Shown here piece by piece: positions 10,827-23,755 of a stretch of DNA of 64,000 nucleotides. The notes beneath the pieces were generated by a model that was not told where the DNA came from, ran no database searches, and was given only the letters and a program-made list of their open reading frames with translations. Source of the stretch: Zea mays (Eukaryota; Streptophyta; Magnoliopsida; Poales; Poaceae); the NCBI RefSeq assembly GCF_902167145.1, contig NC_050099.1:246772588-246836587 (forward strand), read 5' to 3'. Within the stretch, counting starts at the first letter, position 1. Every line of letters begins with the position of its first letter. The position numbers were made by a program, and so were the translations under genes.

Positions 10827-11394
10827 CCCCCACCCACCCACCATTCATTGCATCCAAGTTTTCAGCCTTCACACCTCATACAAGAGCTATATCATTCAAT
10901 ACAAGACACAAACAAGAGATCAAATCCTCTCCCAAGTCCAAAGACAATTCCAATCAAATAGTGACTAGTGAGAGAGAGATACTTGTGTTCATTTGAGCTC
11001 TTGCGCTTGGATTGTTTTTCTTCTTCATTCTTTCTTGATTCCAACTCAATTGTAACCAAGGCAAGAGACACCAATTGTGTGGTGGTCCTTGTGGGGACTT
11101 AGTGTTCTGTTTGATTAAGAAGAGAAGCTCACTCGGTCTAAGTGACCGTTTGAGAGAGGGAAAGGGTTGAAAGAGACCCGGTCTTAGTGACCACCTCAAC
11201 GGGGAGTAGGTTTGCAAGAACCGAACCTCGGTAAAACAAATCACCGTGTCATCCGCCTTATTTGCTTGTGATTTGTTTTCGCCCTCTCTTTCGGACTCGT
11301 TTATATTTCTAACGCTAACCCCGACTTGTAGTTGTGCTTAAAGTTTGTAAATTTCAGATTCGCCCTATTCACCCCCCTCTAGGCGACTTTCAAT

Positions 11395-11406
11395 TGGTAT
11401 CAGAGC
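11395..11406 (+). other. SV-3 primer-binding site
   Basis: TGGTATCAGAGC starts two bases after the LTR end. It matches the initiator methionine tRNA 3' complement used by many plant copia elements. Confidence 0.85.
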
Positions 11407-11437
11407 TCGGTACTTCATTAGAGCCTAACCGCACGAA

Positions 11438-14073
11438 GTGATGTCGGGAGCATCCGCCAAAAGGGAGATCGGGACCGGCAACAAGTCCGCAAGCTCGGGG
11501 AGAACACACTCAAGGGAGTCCGCCCACAAGCACAAGGAGGAATCCTCTTCCTCCATCAAGTCCCAACGGAAGGGTGACAAGAAAAAGAAGATGAAGAAGG
11601 TGGTCTACTACGAGACCGACTCTTCGTCACCCTCCACCTCCGGCTCGTAATCGACATCCGTCACTTCTAAGCGCCATGAGCGCAAGAAGTATAGTAAGAT
11701 GCCCTTCGCTATCCTCATATTTCAAAACGCACTCCATTACTTTCTGTCCCATTAGGCAAACCACCTATGTTTGAAGGTGAAGATTATTCAATGTGGAGTG
11801 ATAAAATGAGGCATCACCTAACCTCACTCCACAAAAGCATATGGGATGTTGTTGAGTATGGAGTGCAGGTACCAAAGAAGGGAGACAAGGATTACGACTC
11901 AGAGGAGGTCGAACAAATCCAACACTTCAACTCCCAAGCCACTACTATACTCATCGTCTCTCTAAGTCGAGAGGAGTATAATAAGGTGTAAGGGTTGAAG
12001 AGCGCAAAGGAAATTTGGGACGTGCTCAAGACCGCGCACGAAGGAGACAAGGTGACCAAGATCACCAAGCGGGAGACGATTGAGGGGGAGCTCGGTCGCT
12101 TCATGCTTCACCAAGGGGAGGAGCCACAAGCGATGTACAACCGGCTCAAGACCTTGGTGAACCAAGTGCGCAACCTCGGGAGCACCAAATGGGATGACCA
12201 TGAAATGGTCAAGGTTATTCTTAGATCACTCGTTTTCCTTAACCCTACGCAAGTTCAATTAATTCGTGGTGATCCTAGATACACACTAATGTCTCCCAAG
12301 GAAGTGATAGGAAAGTTTGTGAGCTTTGAACTAATGATCAAAGGCTCCAAAGAAATCATCGAGCGAGGCGCCACCTCCACACCCGAGGTGCAACCCGTCG
12401 CCTTCAAAGCGACGGAGGAGAAGAAGGAAGAGTCTACATCAAGTAGGCTCCCCATTGACGCCTCCAAGCTCGACAATGAGGAGATGGCTTTAATCATTAA
12501 AAGCTTTCGCCAAATTCTCAAGCAAAGGAAGGGGAGAGATTACAAGCCCCGTTCCAAAAAGGTGTGCTACAAGTGTAGTAAGCCCGGTCATTTCATTGCT
12601 AAATGTCCATTATCTAGTGATAGTGACAGGGGCGACGACAAGAAGGGAAAGAGAAGAGAAAAGAAGAGATACTACAAGAAAAAGGGCGGCGATGCCCATG
12701 TTTGCCGGGAGTGGGACTCCGACGAGAGCTCCACCGATTCCTTCTCCGACGAGGATGCCGCAAACATCGCCGTCACCAAGGGCCTTCTCTTCCCCAACGT
12801 CGGCCATAAGTGCCTCATGGCAAAGGACGGCAAGAATAAGAAGGTAAAATCTAGATCCTCCACTAAGTATGCAACATCTAGTGATGAGACTAATTCTAGT
12901 GATGATGAGGATGATTTATTGACACTTTTTGCCAACCTAAACATGCAACAAAAGGAGAAATTAAATAAATTAATTAGTGTTATTCATGATAAGGATGAAC
13001 TCTTAGGTAGTTAAGAGGACTTCCTAATTAAAGAAAATAAAAATCATGTTAAGGTTAAAAATGCTTATGCTCTAGAGGTAGAAAAATGTGAAAAATTAAC
13101 TAGTGAGCTAAGCACTTGCCATGATGTTATTTCCAACCTTAGAAACGAAAATGCTAAATTAAATGCTAAGGTTGAGAATTTAAATGTTTGTGATGATTCT
13201 CTTGTTAGTCTTAGGAATAATAATGCTAGTTTGATTACTAAGATTGACAAGTTAAATGCATCACTCTCTAGCCTTAAAATTGAGAATAAAAAATTGATTG
13301 CTAAGGCTAAAGATTTAAATGTTTGCAATGTTTCCATTTCCAATCTTAGAGATGAAAATGCTATATTACATGCTAAGATTGTTGAATTAAATTTTTGCAA
13401 ACCCTCTACATCTACTGTTGAGCATGTTACTATTTGCACTAGATGTATAAACATTAATGTTGATGCTATTCATGATCACCTAGAGTTAATTAAGAATCAA
13501 AATGATCACATAGCTCAACTTAGTGCTAAGATTGATGAGCATGACTTAGAAAATAAAAAATTTAAATTTGCTAGAAGCATGCTCTATAGTGGGAGACGCC
13601 CTGGCATTAAGGATGGCATTGGATTCCAACAGGGAGACAATGTCAGGCTTAATGCCCCTCCTAAAAGACTATATAACTTTGTTAAGGGCAAGGCTCCCAT
13701 GCCTCAGGATAATGAGGGTTACATTTTATACCCTACCGGTTATCCCGAGCACAAAATTAGGAGAATTTATTCTAGGAAGTCTCACTCTGGCTCTAATCAC
13801 GCTTTTATGTATAAGAGTGAGGCATCTAGTTCTAGGCAATCAACCCGTGCTAAATTGCCTAAGAAGAAAACTCCTATTGCATCAAATGAACATAACATTT
13901 CATTTAAGACTTTTGATGCATCCTATGTGCTTACTAACAAATCAGGCAAAATAGTTGCCAAATATGTTGGGGGCAAACACAAGGGATCAAAGACTTGTGT
14001 TTGGGTACCCAAGGTGCTTGTTTCTAATGTAAAAGGACCCAAGACAGTTTGGGTACCTAAGAACAAGGCCTAA
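11438..14073 (+). pseudogene. gag: SV-3 gag, with several stops
   Basis: The gene starts MSGASAKREIG, followed by a serine/lysine-rich head, the gag core (KPPMFEGEDYSMW), a zinc knuckle CYKCSKPGHFIAKC near 12570, and a coiled-coil tail ending KTVWVPKNKA. Stops are at 11648-11650, after NKV at 11989-11991, and at 13012-13014. The last two are consistent with CAA to TAA, judging by SV-4 and SV-5. A frameshift lies between 11650 and 11767. The terminal stop 14071-14073 is in a different frame from pol. Confidence 0.88.
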
Positions 14074-14086
14074 AATTGTTTTGTAG

Positions 14087-16222
14087 GTTTATGCATCCGG
14101 GGGCACAAGTTGGATCATCGATAGCGGGTGCACAAACCACATGACAGGGGAGAAGAAGATGTTCTCCTCCTACGAGAAAACCATGATCCCCAACGAGCCA
14201 TCACATTCGGGGATGGAAATCAAGGTTTTGTCAAAGGATTGGGTAAAATTGCTATATCACCTGACCATTCTATTTCCAATGTTTTTCTTGTAGATTCTTT
14301 AGATTACAATTTGCTTTCTGTTTCTCAATTATGCAAAATGGGCTACAACTGTCTTTTTACGAATATAGGTGTTATTGTCTTTAGAAGAAGTGATGATTTA
14401 GTAGCATTTAAGGGAGTGTTAGAGGGTCAGCTATACTTGGTAGATTTTGATAGAGCTGAACTCGACACTTGCTTAATTGCTAAAACTAACATGGGTTGGC
14501 TCTGGCACCGCCGACTAGCCCATGTTGGGATGAAGAATCTTCATAATCTTCTAAAGGGAGAGCACATTTTGGGACTAACCAATGTTCATTTTGAGAAAGA
14601 CAGAGTTTGTAGTGCATGTCAAGCAGGGAAGCAAATTGGAGCTCATCATCCACACAAGAACATCATGACAACCGACAGGCCGCTTGAGCTACTCCACATG
14701 GACCTATTCGGCACGATAGCTTACATAAGCATCGGCGGGAGTAAGTATTGTCTTGTAATTGTGGATGATTATTCTCGCTTCACTTGGGTGTTCTTTTTGC
14801 AGGAAAAATCACAAACCCAAGAGACATTAAAGGGATTATTGAGATGGGCTCAAAATGAGTTCGGCTTAAGGATCAAAAAGATTAGAAGCGACAACGGGAC
14901 GGAGTTCAAGAACTCACAAATAGAAGGCTTCCTTGAGGAGGAGGGCATCAAGCATGAGTTCTCTTCTCCCTACACGCCACAACAAAATAGTGTAGTGGAG
15001 AGTAAGAATGGAACTCTATTGGACATGGCAAGGACCATGCTTGATGAGTACAAGACTTCGGATCGATTTTGGGCGGAGGCGGTTAACACCGCTTGCTACG
15101 CCATCAACCGGTTATATCTACACCGAATCCTCAAGAAGACATCATATGAACTCCTAACCGATAAAAAGCCCAATGTTTCATATTTTAGAGTCTTTGGTAG
15201 CAAATGTTTTATTCTTGTTAAAAGAGGTAGAAAATCTAAGTTTGCTCCTAAGGCTGTAGAAGACTTTTTACTTGGTTATGATTCAAACACAAGGGCATAT
15301 AGAGTCTTTAACAAGTCCACTGGACTAGTTGAAGTTTCTTGTGACATTGTGTTTGATGAGACTAACGGCTCTCAAGTAGAGCAAGTTGATCTTGATGAGC
15401 TAGATGATGAAGAGGCTCCATGCGTCGCACTAAGGAACATGTCCATTGGGGATGTGTGTCCTAAGGAATCCGAAGAGCCTCCACAAGCACAAGATCAACC
15501 ATCTTCCTCCATGCAAGCATCTCCACCTACTCAAGATGAGGATCAAGCTCAATATGATGAAAATGAAGATCAAGAGGAGCCACCTCAAGAGGAAGACAAT
15601 GTTCAAGGCGGAGATGCTAATGATCAAGACAAGGAAGATGATGACGGTCCAAGACCACCACACCCAAGAGTCCACCAAGCAATCCAACGAGATCACCCCG
15701 TGAACACCATCCTCGGCGATATTCATAAGGGGTAACCACTCGATCTCGTGTTGCTCATTTTTGTGAACATTATTCTTTTGTTTCCTCTATTGAGCCACAC
15801 AGGGTAGAGGAAGCAATTCAAGATTTGGATTGGGTGTTGGCGATGCAAGAGGAGCTCAACAACTTCACGAGGAATGAGGTATGACATTTAGTTCCACGTC
15901 CTAACCAAAATGTTGTAGGAACCAAGTGGGTCTTCCACAACAAGCAAGATGAGCATGGTGTGGTGACAAGGAACAAAGCCCGACTTGTGGCCAAGGGATA
16001 TTCACAAGTCGAAGGTTTGGATTTCGATGAAACCTATGCACCCGTAGCTAGGCTTGAGTCAATTCGTATATTACTTGCCTATGCTACTTACCATGGCTTT
16101 AAGCTCTACCAAATGGACGTGAAAAGTGCCTTCCTCAATGGACCAATCAAGAAAGAGGTCTATGTTGAGCAACCTCCCGGCTTTGAAGATAGTGAGTACC
16201 CTAACCATGTCTATAAACAGGG
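14087..16222 (+). pseudogene. pol: SV-3 pol, frameshifted and truncated in RT
   Basis: It begins at [19 protein letters not shown] (protease). One A is missing from the A run near 14180, shifting frame. Integrase follows with HHCC (CSACQAGK) and a DDE core, though ERKN reads ESKN near 15000. One G is missing in the G run near 15730, and a TGA replaces a tryptophan codon near 15881. RT continues through [10 protein letters not shown] and stops at NHVYK. From 16217-16222 the sequence jumps to 3' non-coding DNA, so the YVDD motif and RNase H are absent. The element cannot supply its own enzymes. Confidence 0.9.
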
Positions 16223-16519
16223 GGAGAGAATTTCAAATCTTGAAAATGCTCAAAATCTTATTCATATACCTTTGACTATCTGCAAAAGATCTTGAAAAAG
16301 AATTTCCAAAAATTTTGCAAAAACAAAACTAGTGGTCTAAGCGTGGCCCAAAATTTTAAATAAGAAGAAAGACATCCATACATATCTAGAAGAAATAATT
16401 ATTGGTTTCATGCCAAGCAACCTTTGCACTTCCATTATGCAAACTAGTTCAAATATGCACTTTTTAAGTTTTTATTTGCTTTGGTTTGTGTTGGCATCAA
16501 TCACCAAAAAGAGGGAGAT
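16223..16519 (+). other. SV-3 remaining 3' non-coding region and polypurine tract
   Basis: The region begins at the deletion junction, matches the reverse complement of SV-5 around 53700-54020, and ends with AAAAAGAGGGAGAT next to the 3' LTR. Confidence 0.8.
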
Positions 16520-17679
16520 TGAAAGGGAAATAGGCTTACACCTTTTCCTAATTGATTTTGGTGGTTGAATTGCCCAACACAAATAATTGGACTAACTAGT
16601 TTGCTCTAGATTATAAGTTTTACAGGTGCCAAAGGTTCACAACAAACCAATAAAAAGACCAAGAAAGGGTTCAAACAAAGAGAGCAAAAGACTACCGAAG
16701 TATGCCCTGGTCTGGCGCACCGGACTGTCCGGTGTGCCAGGGAATTCCAGTCTGAACTTACCACCTTCGGGAATTCTAGGAGCCGCTCCGCTATAATTCA
16801 CCGGACTGTCCGGTGTAGCACCGGACTATCCGGTGTGCCAGCGGAGAAACGGCTACTTCACGCCAACGGTCGTCTGCACAGAGCAGTTAATGCGCTACAG
16901 TGCGCGCAGAAGTCAGAGCAGAGCCAGAAGGCGCACCGGACAGTGAACAATGACTGTCCGGTGCACCACCGGACTGTCCGGTGGCCCAGCTGTCAGAAGC
17001 TCCAACGGTCAGAACCCAACGGCCGGGTGACATGGCTGGCGCACCGGACTGTCCGGTGCGCCATGCGACAGCAGCCTCCACAAACGACTCCTTTGGTGGT
17101 TGGGGCTATAAATACCCCCACCCACCCACCATTCATTGCATCCAAGTTTTCAACCTTCACACCTCATAAAAGAGTTATAGCATTCAATACAAGACACAGA
17201 CAAGAGATCAAATCCTCTCCCAAGTCCAAAGACAATTCCAATCAAATAGTGACTAGTGAGAGAGAGATACTTGTGTTCATTTGAGCTCTTGCACTTGGAT
17301 TGCTTTTCTTCTTCATTCTTTCTTGATTCCAACTCAATTGTAACCAAGGCAAGAGACACCAATCGTGTGGTGGTCCTTGTGGGGACTTAGTGTCCCGTTT
17401 GATTAAGAAGAGAAGCTCACTCGGTCTAAGTGACCGTTTTAGAGAGGGAAAGGGTTGAAAGAGACCCGGTCTTTGTGACCACCTCAACGGGGAGTAGGTT
17501 TGCAAGAATCGAACCTCGGTAAAACCAATCACCGTGTCATCCGCCTTATTTGCTTGTGATTTGTTTTTGCCCTCTCTTTCGGACTCGTTTATATTTCTAA
17601 CGCTAACCCCGGCTTGTAGTTGTGCTTAAAGTTTGTAAATTTCAGATTCGCCCTATTCACCCCCTCTAGGCGACTTTCA
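16520..17679 (+). repeat. SV-3 3' LTR
   Basis: This 1160-bp LTR has a palindrome cluster at 16718-17058 and a TATA box at 17107-17114. It ends GGCGACTTTCA and is followed by GATAG. Confidence 0.95.
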
Positions 17680-20531
17680 GATAGGGCAACAGATGTTTGT
17701 TTCTTTGAGCTCCAAGACACCAGGGACCTTCCTAGGAATTGGCATGTCCCTGATGTACTCTTCCTATCAACCTTGCATCCAGCATAATCAGAGTCTGAAT
17801 ATCCAATCAAGTCAAATGTAGACCCCTTTGGATACCAGATCCCAAAGCAAGGCGTAGAAACTAAATATCTAAGAATTCGCTTAACGACCACAAGGTGACA
17901 TTCCCTTGGGTCGGATTGATATCTAGCACACATGCATACGCTAAGCATAATGTCCGGTCTACTATCACATAAATAAAGCAATGACCCTATCATAGACCAG
18001 TATGCCTTTTGATCAATGGACTTACCTCCTTTGTTGAGGCGACATGCCCGTCGGTTCCCATCGGTGTCTTCGCGGGCTTGGCGTCCTTCATCCCAAACCT
18101 CTTGAGAAGGTCTTGCGTGTACTTCGTTTGGGAGATGAAGGTGCCGTCTTTGAGTTGCTTCACTTGGAACCCAAGGAAGTAGTTCAACTCGCCTATCATC
18201 GACATCTCAAACTTTTGAGTCATCACCCTGCTAAACTCCTCACAAGTCTTTTGGTTAGTAGAACCAAATATTATGTCATCGACATAAATTTGGCACACAA
18301 AAAGGTCACCATCACAAGTCTTAGTGAAAAGAGTGGGAACAACTTTCCCAACTTTGAAAGCATTAGCAATTAAGAAGTATCTAAGGCATTCATATCATGC
18401 TCTTGGGGCTTGCTTAAGTCCATAAAGCGCCTTAGAGAGCTTGAACACATGGTCGGGGTACCTGTCATCCTCAAAGCCAGGGGGGTTGTTCCACGTACAC
18501 CTCCTCCTTGATTGGCCCGTTGAGGAAAGCACTATTCACATCCATTTGAAACAACCTGAAAGAGTGGTGAGCGGCATAGGCTAATAATATTCGAATAGAC
18601 TCTAGCCTAGCCACAGGAGCAAAAGTCTCCTCGAAATCCAAACCTGCGACTTGGGCATAACCTTTTGCCACAAGTCGAGCCTTGTTTCTTGTCACCACCC
18701 CATGCTCGTCTTGCTTGTTGCGGAACACCCACTTGGTTCCCACAATGTTTTGCTTTGGACATGGCACAAGACTCCAAACTTCATTTCTCTTGAAGTTGTT
18801 GAGCTCTTCCTACATGGCCAACACCCAATCCGGATCCTGCAAGGCCTCTTCTACCTTGAAAGGCTCAATAGAAGAGACAAACGAGTAATGCTCACAAAAA
18901 TTAGCTAATCTTGAGCGAGTAGTTACTCCCTTGCTTATGTCACCCAGAATCTGGTCAACAGGGTGATTTCTTTGGATCGTCGCTTGGACTTGAGTTGGAG
19001 GGGCTAGTGGTGCTTCTTCCTCCATAACTTGTTCTTCTTGTGCTCTCCCTTGATCACGTGCCTCTTCTTGATGAACCTACCCATCATCTTGAGTTGGGGG
19101 AAACACCATTGTAGAGGAAGATGGTTGATCTTGCTCTTGATGTTCCTGTGGTCGCACATCACCTATCGCCATCGTGCGCATTGCGGCCGTCGGAACATCA
19201 TCTTCATCTATGTCATCAAGATCAACTTGCTCTCTTGGAGAGCCATTAGTCTCATCAAATACAACATCGCTAGAGACTTCAACCAAACCCGATGATTTGT
19301 TGAAGACACTATACGCCTTTGTATTTGAGTCATACCCTAGTAAAAACCCTTCTACAGCTTTGGGAGCAAATTTTGAATGTCTACCTTTCTTCACCAAAAT
19401 GTAGCATTTGCTCCCAAATACACGAAAGTAAGAGACATTGGGTTTGTTACCAGTAAGAAGTTCGTAGGATGTCTTCTTGAGGAGGTGATGCAGATAGAGC
19501 CGGTTTATGGCGTGGCAAGCTGTGTTCACAGCTTCCGACCAGAACCACTCAGGCGTCTTGAACTCTCCAAGCATCGTCCTCGCCATGTCGATAAGCGTCT
19601 TGTTCTTCCTCTCTACCACACCATTTTGTTGTGGTGTGTAGGGAGTGGAGAACTCGTGCTTGACGCCTTCCTCCTCAAGATACTCCTCAACTTGCAAATT
19701 ATTGAACTCGGACCCGTTGTCGCTTCTTATCTTTTTCACCTTGAGCTCAAATTTGTTTTGAGCCCTCCTTAGAAAGCGCTTGAGGGTCCCTTGGGTTTCT
19801 GATTTATCCTGCAAAAAGAACACCCAAGTGAAGCGGGACAAATCATCAACAATTACGAGACCATACTTACTTCCCCCGATGCTAAGGTAGGCGACGGGTC
19901 CGAAAAGGTCCATGTGAAGAAGCTCCAGTGGTCTTGATGTTGTCATTACATTCTTGCTGTGATGAGTGCTTCCCACCTGTTTCCCTGCCTGACAAGCTGC
20001 ACAAGGTCTATCTTTCTCGAAACATACATTTGTTAGTCCTAACACATGTTCTCCCTTTGGAAGTTTGTGAATGTTCTTCATCCCAACATGTGCTAGACGA
20101 CGATACCACAACCAGCTCATACTAGTCTTAGCTATTAAGCATGCATCTAGATCAGCCTCCTCTTTCGAAAAATCAACTAAGTAGAGTTTGTCGTCTAATA
20201 CACCCTTAAACGCTAATGAACCATCACTCCTTCTAAAGACAGAAACATCTATATTTGTAAATAGACAATTATAACCCATGTTACATAATTGACTTACAGA
20301 CAATAAGTTGTACCCGAGCGATTCAACTAAGAATACATTGGAGATAGAATGCTCGGATGAAATGGCTATCTTTCCCAGTCGTTTAACTTTGCCTTGATTC
20401 CCATCTCCAAAGATGATCGAATCTTGGGAATCCTTATTCTTGACGTAGGAGGTGAACATCTTCTTTTCCCCCGTCATGTGGTTTGTGCATCCGCTGTCGA
20501 TAATCCAGCTTGAGCCCCCGGATGCATAAAC
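17680..20531 (-). pseudogene. pol: SV-2 pol (protease, integrase, RT part)
   Basis: Read from 20531 leftward, pol starts [19 protein letters not shown]. Integrase has DRPCAACQAGK, HMDLFGPV, RSDNGSEF and VVERKN, but the first finger histidine is tyrosine (WLWYRRLAHVG). The first ORF ends at 19077. RT continues in several frames (18810-19025, 18471-18767, 17990-18298, 17589-17993), with [11 protein letters not shown] present near 18290. The gene is cut by SV-3 at [11 protein letters not shown] and finishes at 9815-10165. Confidence 0.88.
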
Positions 20532-20543
20532 CTGCAAGACAAT

Positions 20544-22913
20544 TTACGCTTGGGTTTTAGGTACCCAACTCTTGTTGAGTCCTACAAGGTTAGTTACAAT
20601 AGCCTTTGGAACCCAAATACAAGTCTTGTCTCCCTTGCATTTGGATCCCAACTTTCTAGCAACTACTTTTTCATTCTTACATACAAGCGCAAATGAAGTA
20701 TTGCAAGCATGGTAAATAGTGGAAGGTTTATTGCACATTCTTCTAGTCACATGAGACACAACATTACTTTTTCTAGGCCTACTTCTACCATGCACAAAAG
20801 TAGAGTTAGAGGCAAACATAGCATGTGAATTAAAAGCATCATAACTTCTATTATAATGAGCATTCCTAGAAAATTTTCTATCATAAATGTAAGCATGGCA
20901 TTTTTTAGAACTACTAGCCATAGGAGCCTTCCCTTTCTCCTTGTTGAGAACGAGAGTCTTTTGGCTTGTTAAGTTCTTGGTTTCCTTTCGAAAACCAAGT
21001 CCATCTTTAATAGAGGGGTGTCTACCAATTGTGTAGGCATCCCTAGCAAATTTTAACTTATCAAAATCATTTTTGCAAGTCTTAAGTTGAGCATTAAGAC
21101 TTGCCACTTCATCATTTAATTTTGTAATAGCAGTAAGATGTTCATTACATGCATCAACATCAAAGTCCTTACATCTATTACAAATACTAACATGCTCTAC
21201 ACATGAACTAGATTTATTAGCTTCCTCTAGCTTAGCATTTAAATCATCATTCAAAATCTTTAAACTAGAGATAGATTCATGGCAAGCAGATAATTCAGAG
21301 GATAACATTTCATTTCTCTTAGTTTCTAGAGCGAGAGATTTTTGGACACTAACAAATTTATCATGCTCTTCATACAAAATATCCTCTTGCTTTTCTAAAA
21401 GTCTATCCTTTTCATTTAGAGCATCAATTAATTCATTAATCTTTTCTAATTTAGCTCTACTAATCCTTTAAATAGACTAGAGTAATCTACTTCATCATCG
21501 GAGGAATCCTCATCACTAGAAGTAGAGTACTTAGGGGTATCTCGAACACTTACCTTCTTTTCCTTGGCCATGAGGCAAGTGTGGCGTTCGTTGGGGAAGA
21601 GCCAAGATTTGTTGAAGGCCGAGGCTGCCAGTCCTTCATCGTCAGAGTCGGATGAAGAGCAGTCTGAATCCCATTCTTTGCCAAGGTGCGCCTCACCCTT
21701 CGCCTTCTTGTAAACCTTCTTCTTCTCCCTCTTCCCATGCTTCTCTTGTTTCTGGTCATTATCATTATCGGGGCATTGTGCTATGAAATGACTAGTCTTA
21801 CCGCATTTGAAACAGGAGCGCTTTCCCCTTGCTTTGTTCTTGTTGGGGTACTCCTTGTGTCCTTTTAGTGCGGTCTTGAAGCGCTTGATGATTAGGGCCA
21901 TCTCATCTTCGTTTAGCCCGGCAGCCTTAACTTGTGCCACCTTGCTTGGTAGCCCCTCCCTGCTGCTTGTTGCTTTGAGAGCCACGGGTTGAGGCTCGTA
22001 GACGGGTAGAGGGCCATTAAGAGCATCATCCACGTATCGTGCTTCCTTTACCATCATACGCCCGCTCACGAATTTTTCGAGTATCTCCTCGGGCGTCATT
22101 TTGGTGTACCTGTGATTTTCACGAATAAGGTTTACAAGATGGGGGTCAATTACCATAAATGACCTTAGCATAAGTCGGACGACGTCGTGATCCGTCCATC
22201 TTATGCTTCCATAGCTTCTAATCTTGTTGATGAGGGTCTTGAGCCTGTTGTAGGTTTGTGTTGGCTCCTCTCCCCTGATCATCACAAATCTTCCCAGCTC
22301 GCCTTCCACCAACTCCATTTTGGTGATCATGGTGGCGTCGTTTCCCTCATGAGATATCTTGAGGGTGTCCCAGATTTGCTTGGCGTTGTCTAAGCCGCTC
22401 ACCTTGTTGTACTCATCCCTGCACAAAGATGCTAGCAAAACAGTGGTAGCTTGTGCATTCTTATGAATTTGCTCATTAATAAACATAGGGTTATCCGTAC
22501 TATCGAAATGCATTCCATTTTCAACAATCTCCCAAATACTAGGATGGAGAGAAAATAAGTGACTATGCATTTTGTGACTCCAAAAAGAGTAGTCTTCTCC
22601 ATCAAAGTGTGGAGGTTTACCAAGTGGAATTAATAGCAAATGAGCATTAGAATTGAATGGAATACGAGAATAATCAAATGAATAGTTTTGATTAACCGGT
22701 TTTTTTAGACGGGTCATCGTCGTCGTCGTCTCTTGGTGAAGAAGAGGAGGTGTCGCTGTCGTAGTAAATGATCTTCTTGATGCGCCTCTTCTTCTTCCCG
22801 TCCCTCTTCTTGTGACTCGATCCTGAGTCAGTGGGCTTGTCGTCCCTTGGCTCATTGAAGAGGGACTCCTTCTCCTTGTCGTTAACCACCACCCCCTTTC
22901 CCTTAGGATCCAT
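20544..22913 (-). pseudogene. gag: SV-2 gag, frameshifted
   Basis: The gene starts MDPKGKGVVVND at 22913. Frame changes near 22700-22850 and near 21380-21450 split it. The gag core (KPPHFDGEDYSFW), a zinc knuckle CFKCGKTSHFIAQC near 21800, and the coiled-coil tail (21377-20544, ending WVPKTQA) are clear. Its stop at 20544-20546 is in the same frame as pol, as in SV-1. Confidence 0.88.
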
Positions 22914-22950
22914 CTCTTCGGGCGATTAGTCCCTTAGATGAAGAGAACGA

Positions 22951-22963
22951 CTCTGATACCAAT
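22951..22963 (-). other. SV-2 primer-binding site
   Basis: On the minus strand this reads ATTGGTATCAGAG immediately after the LTR end, complementary to the initiator methionine tRNA. It shows that the LTR at 22964-24999 acts as a 5' LTR for the gag/pol on its left. Confidence 0.85.
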
Positions 22964-23544
22964 TGAGAGCACCTAGAGGGGGGTGAATAGGTGATCCTGT
23001 AAAATTCAACACTAAATAGTCACAAAACTTGGTTATAGAAATGTTAGTGCGACTAAGTAGTTGAGAAGCGAATTCTTGTGGACAAAACAATCACAGAAAG
23101 ATCAACACAAGACACGCGATTTTTATCCCGTGGTTCGGCCAAGTAACACTTGCGTACTTCCACGTTGTGGCATCCCAATGGACGAGGGTTGCACTCAACC
23201 CTTTCAAGTGATCTGATGATCAACTTGAATACCACAGTTTTTCCTTTAGATGATTATTCCCGTTTGCGAGGAATCTCCACAAGACTGGAGTCTCTCGCCC
23301 TTACAACAAAGATCACAATGAAAGTATGGAGTAAGGTTGGGATGAGCAACACACACAAGACACAAATCGCAGCACAACTACGCACACAAGTCACAACTTA
23401 AGCTCAAAACACAACGCATGGAGTTCACAACTCAAATGGAGCTCAAGTCACTATCTCAAAGAATCGAATGCGTGAAGTTGGAGTCTTGGAGTCTTAGAAT
23501 GTTTCTTGTAAGCTTGTGTAGCTCCTCCATGCGCCTAGGGGTCC

Positions 23545-23552
23545 CTTTTATA
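23545..23552 (-). promoter_or_regulatory. SV-2 LTR TATA box
   Basis: This reads TATAAAAG on the minus strand, in the same context as in SV-1. Confidence 0.7.
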
Positions 23553-23755
23553 GCCCCAAGGCAGCTAGGAGCTGTTGGAGGCCAACAAGGAAGGCCATCC
23601 TTGCCTTCTGTCGAGTGGCGCACCGGACAGTCCGGTGCGCCACCAGACAATCACTGTAGACGGTGCGGTGCCGATCTCCTTCCTTTTCTGGCTTAGACGA
23701 CCGTTGCAGCTCCAGGCCAGTTGGCGCACCGGACAGTCCGCTGCCCCCTGCCGAC

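Larger units (their letters stand above)
10166..11392 (+). repeat. SV-3 5' LTR
   Basis: This 1227-bp family-B LTR has a palindrome cluster at 10364-10770, TATAAATA at 10819-10826 and the CA end at 11391-11392. It is 67 bp longer than its partner LTR, mostly because of differences in the number of palindrome units. Confidence 0.95.
10166..17679 (+). mobile_element. SV-3: Sirevirus of a second LTR family, internally deleted
   Basis: This element inserted into the SV-2 RNase H region, opposite in orientation. LTRs (10166-11392 and 16520-17679) begin TGAAAGGGAAATAGGC and end GGCGACTTTCA. The 5-bp duplication GATAG lies at 10161-10165 and 17680-17684. Gag and pol resemble SV-5 closely, but most of RT and all of RNase H are missing. 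Frameshifts and stops occur in gag and pol. Confidence 0.95.
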
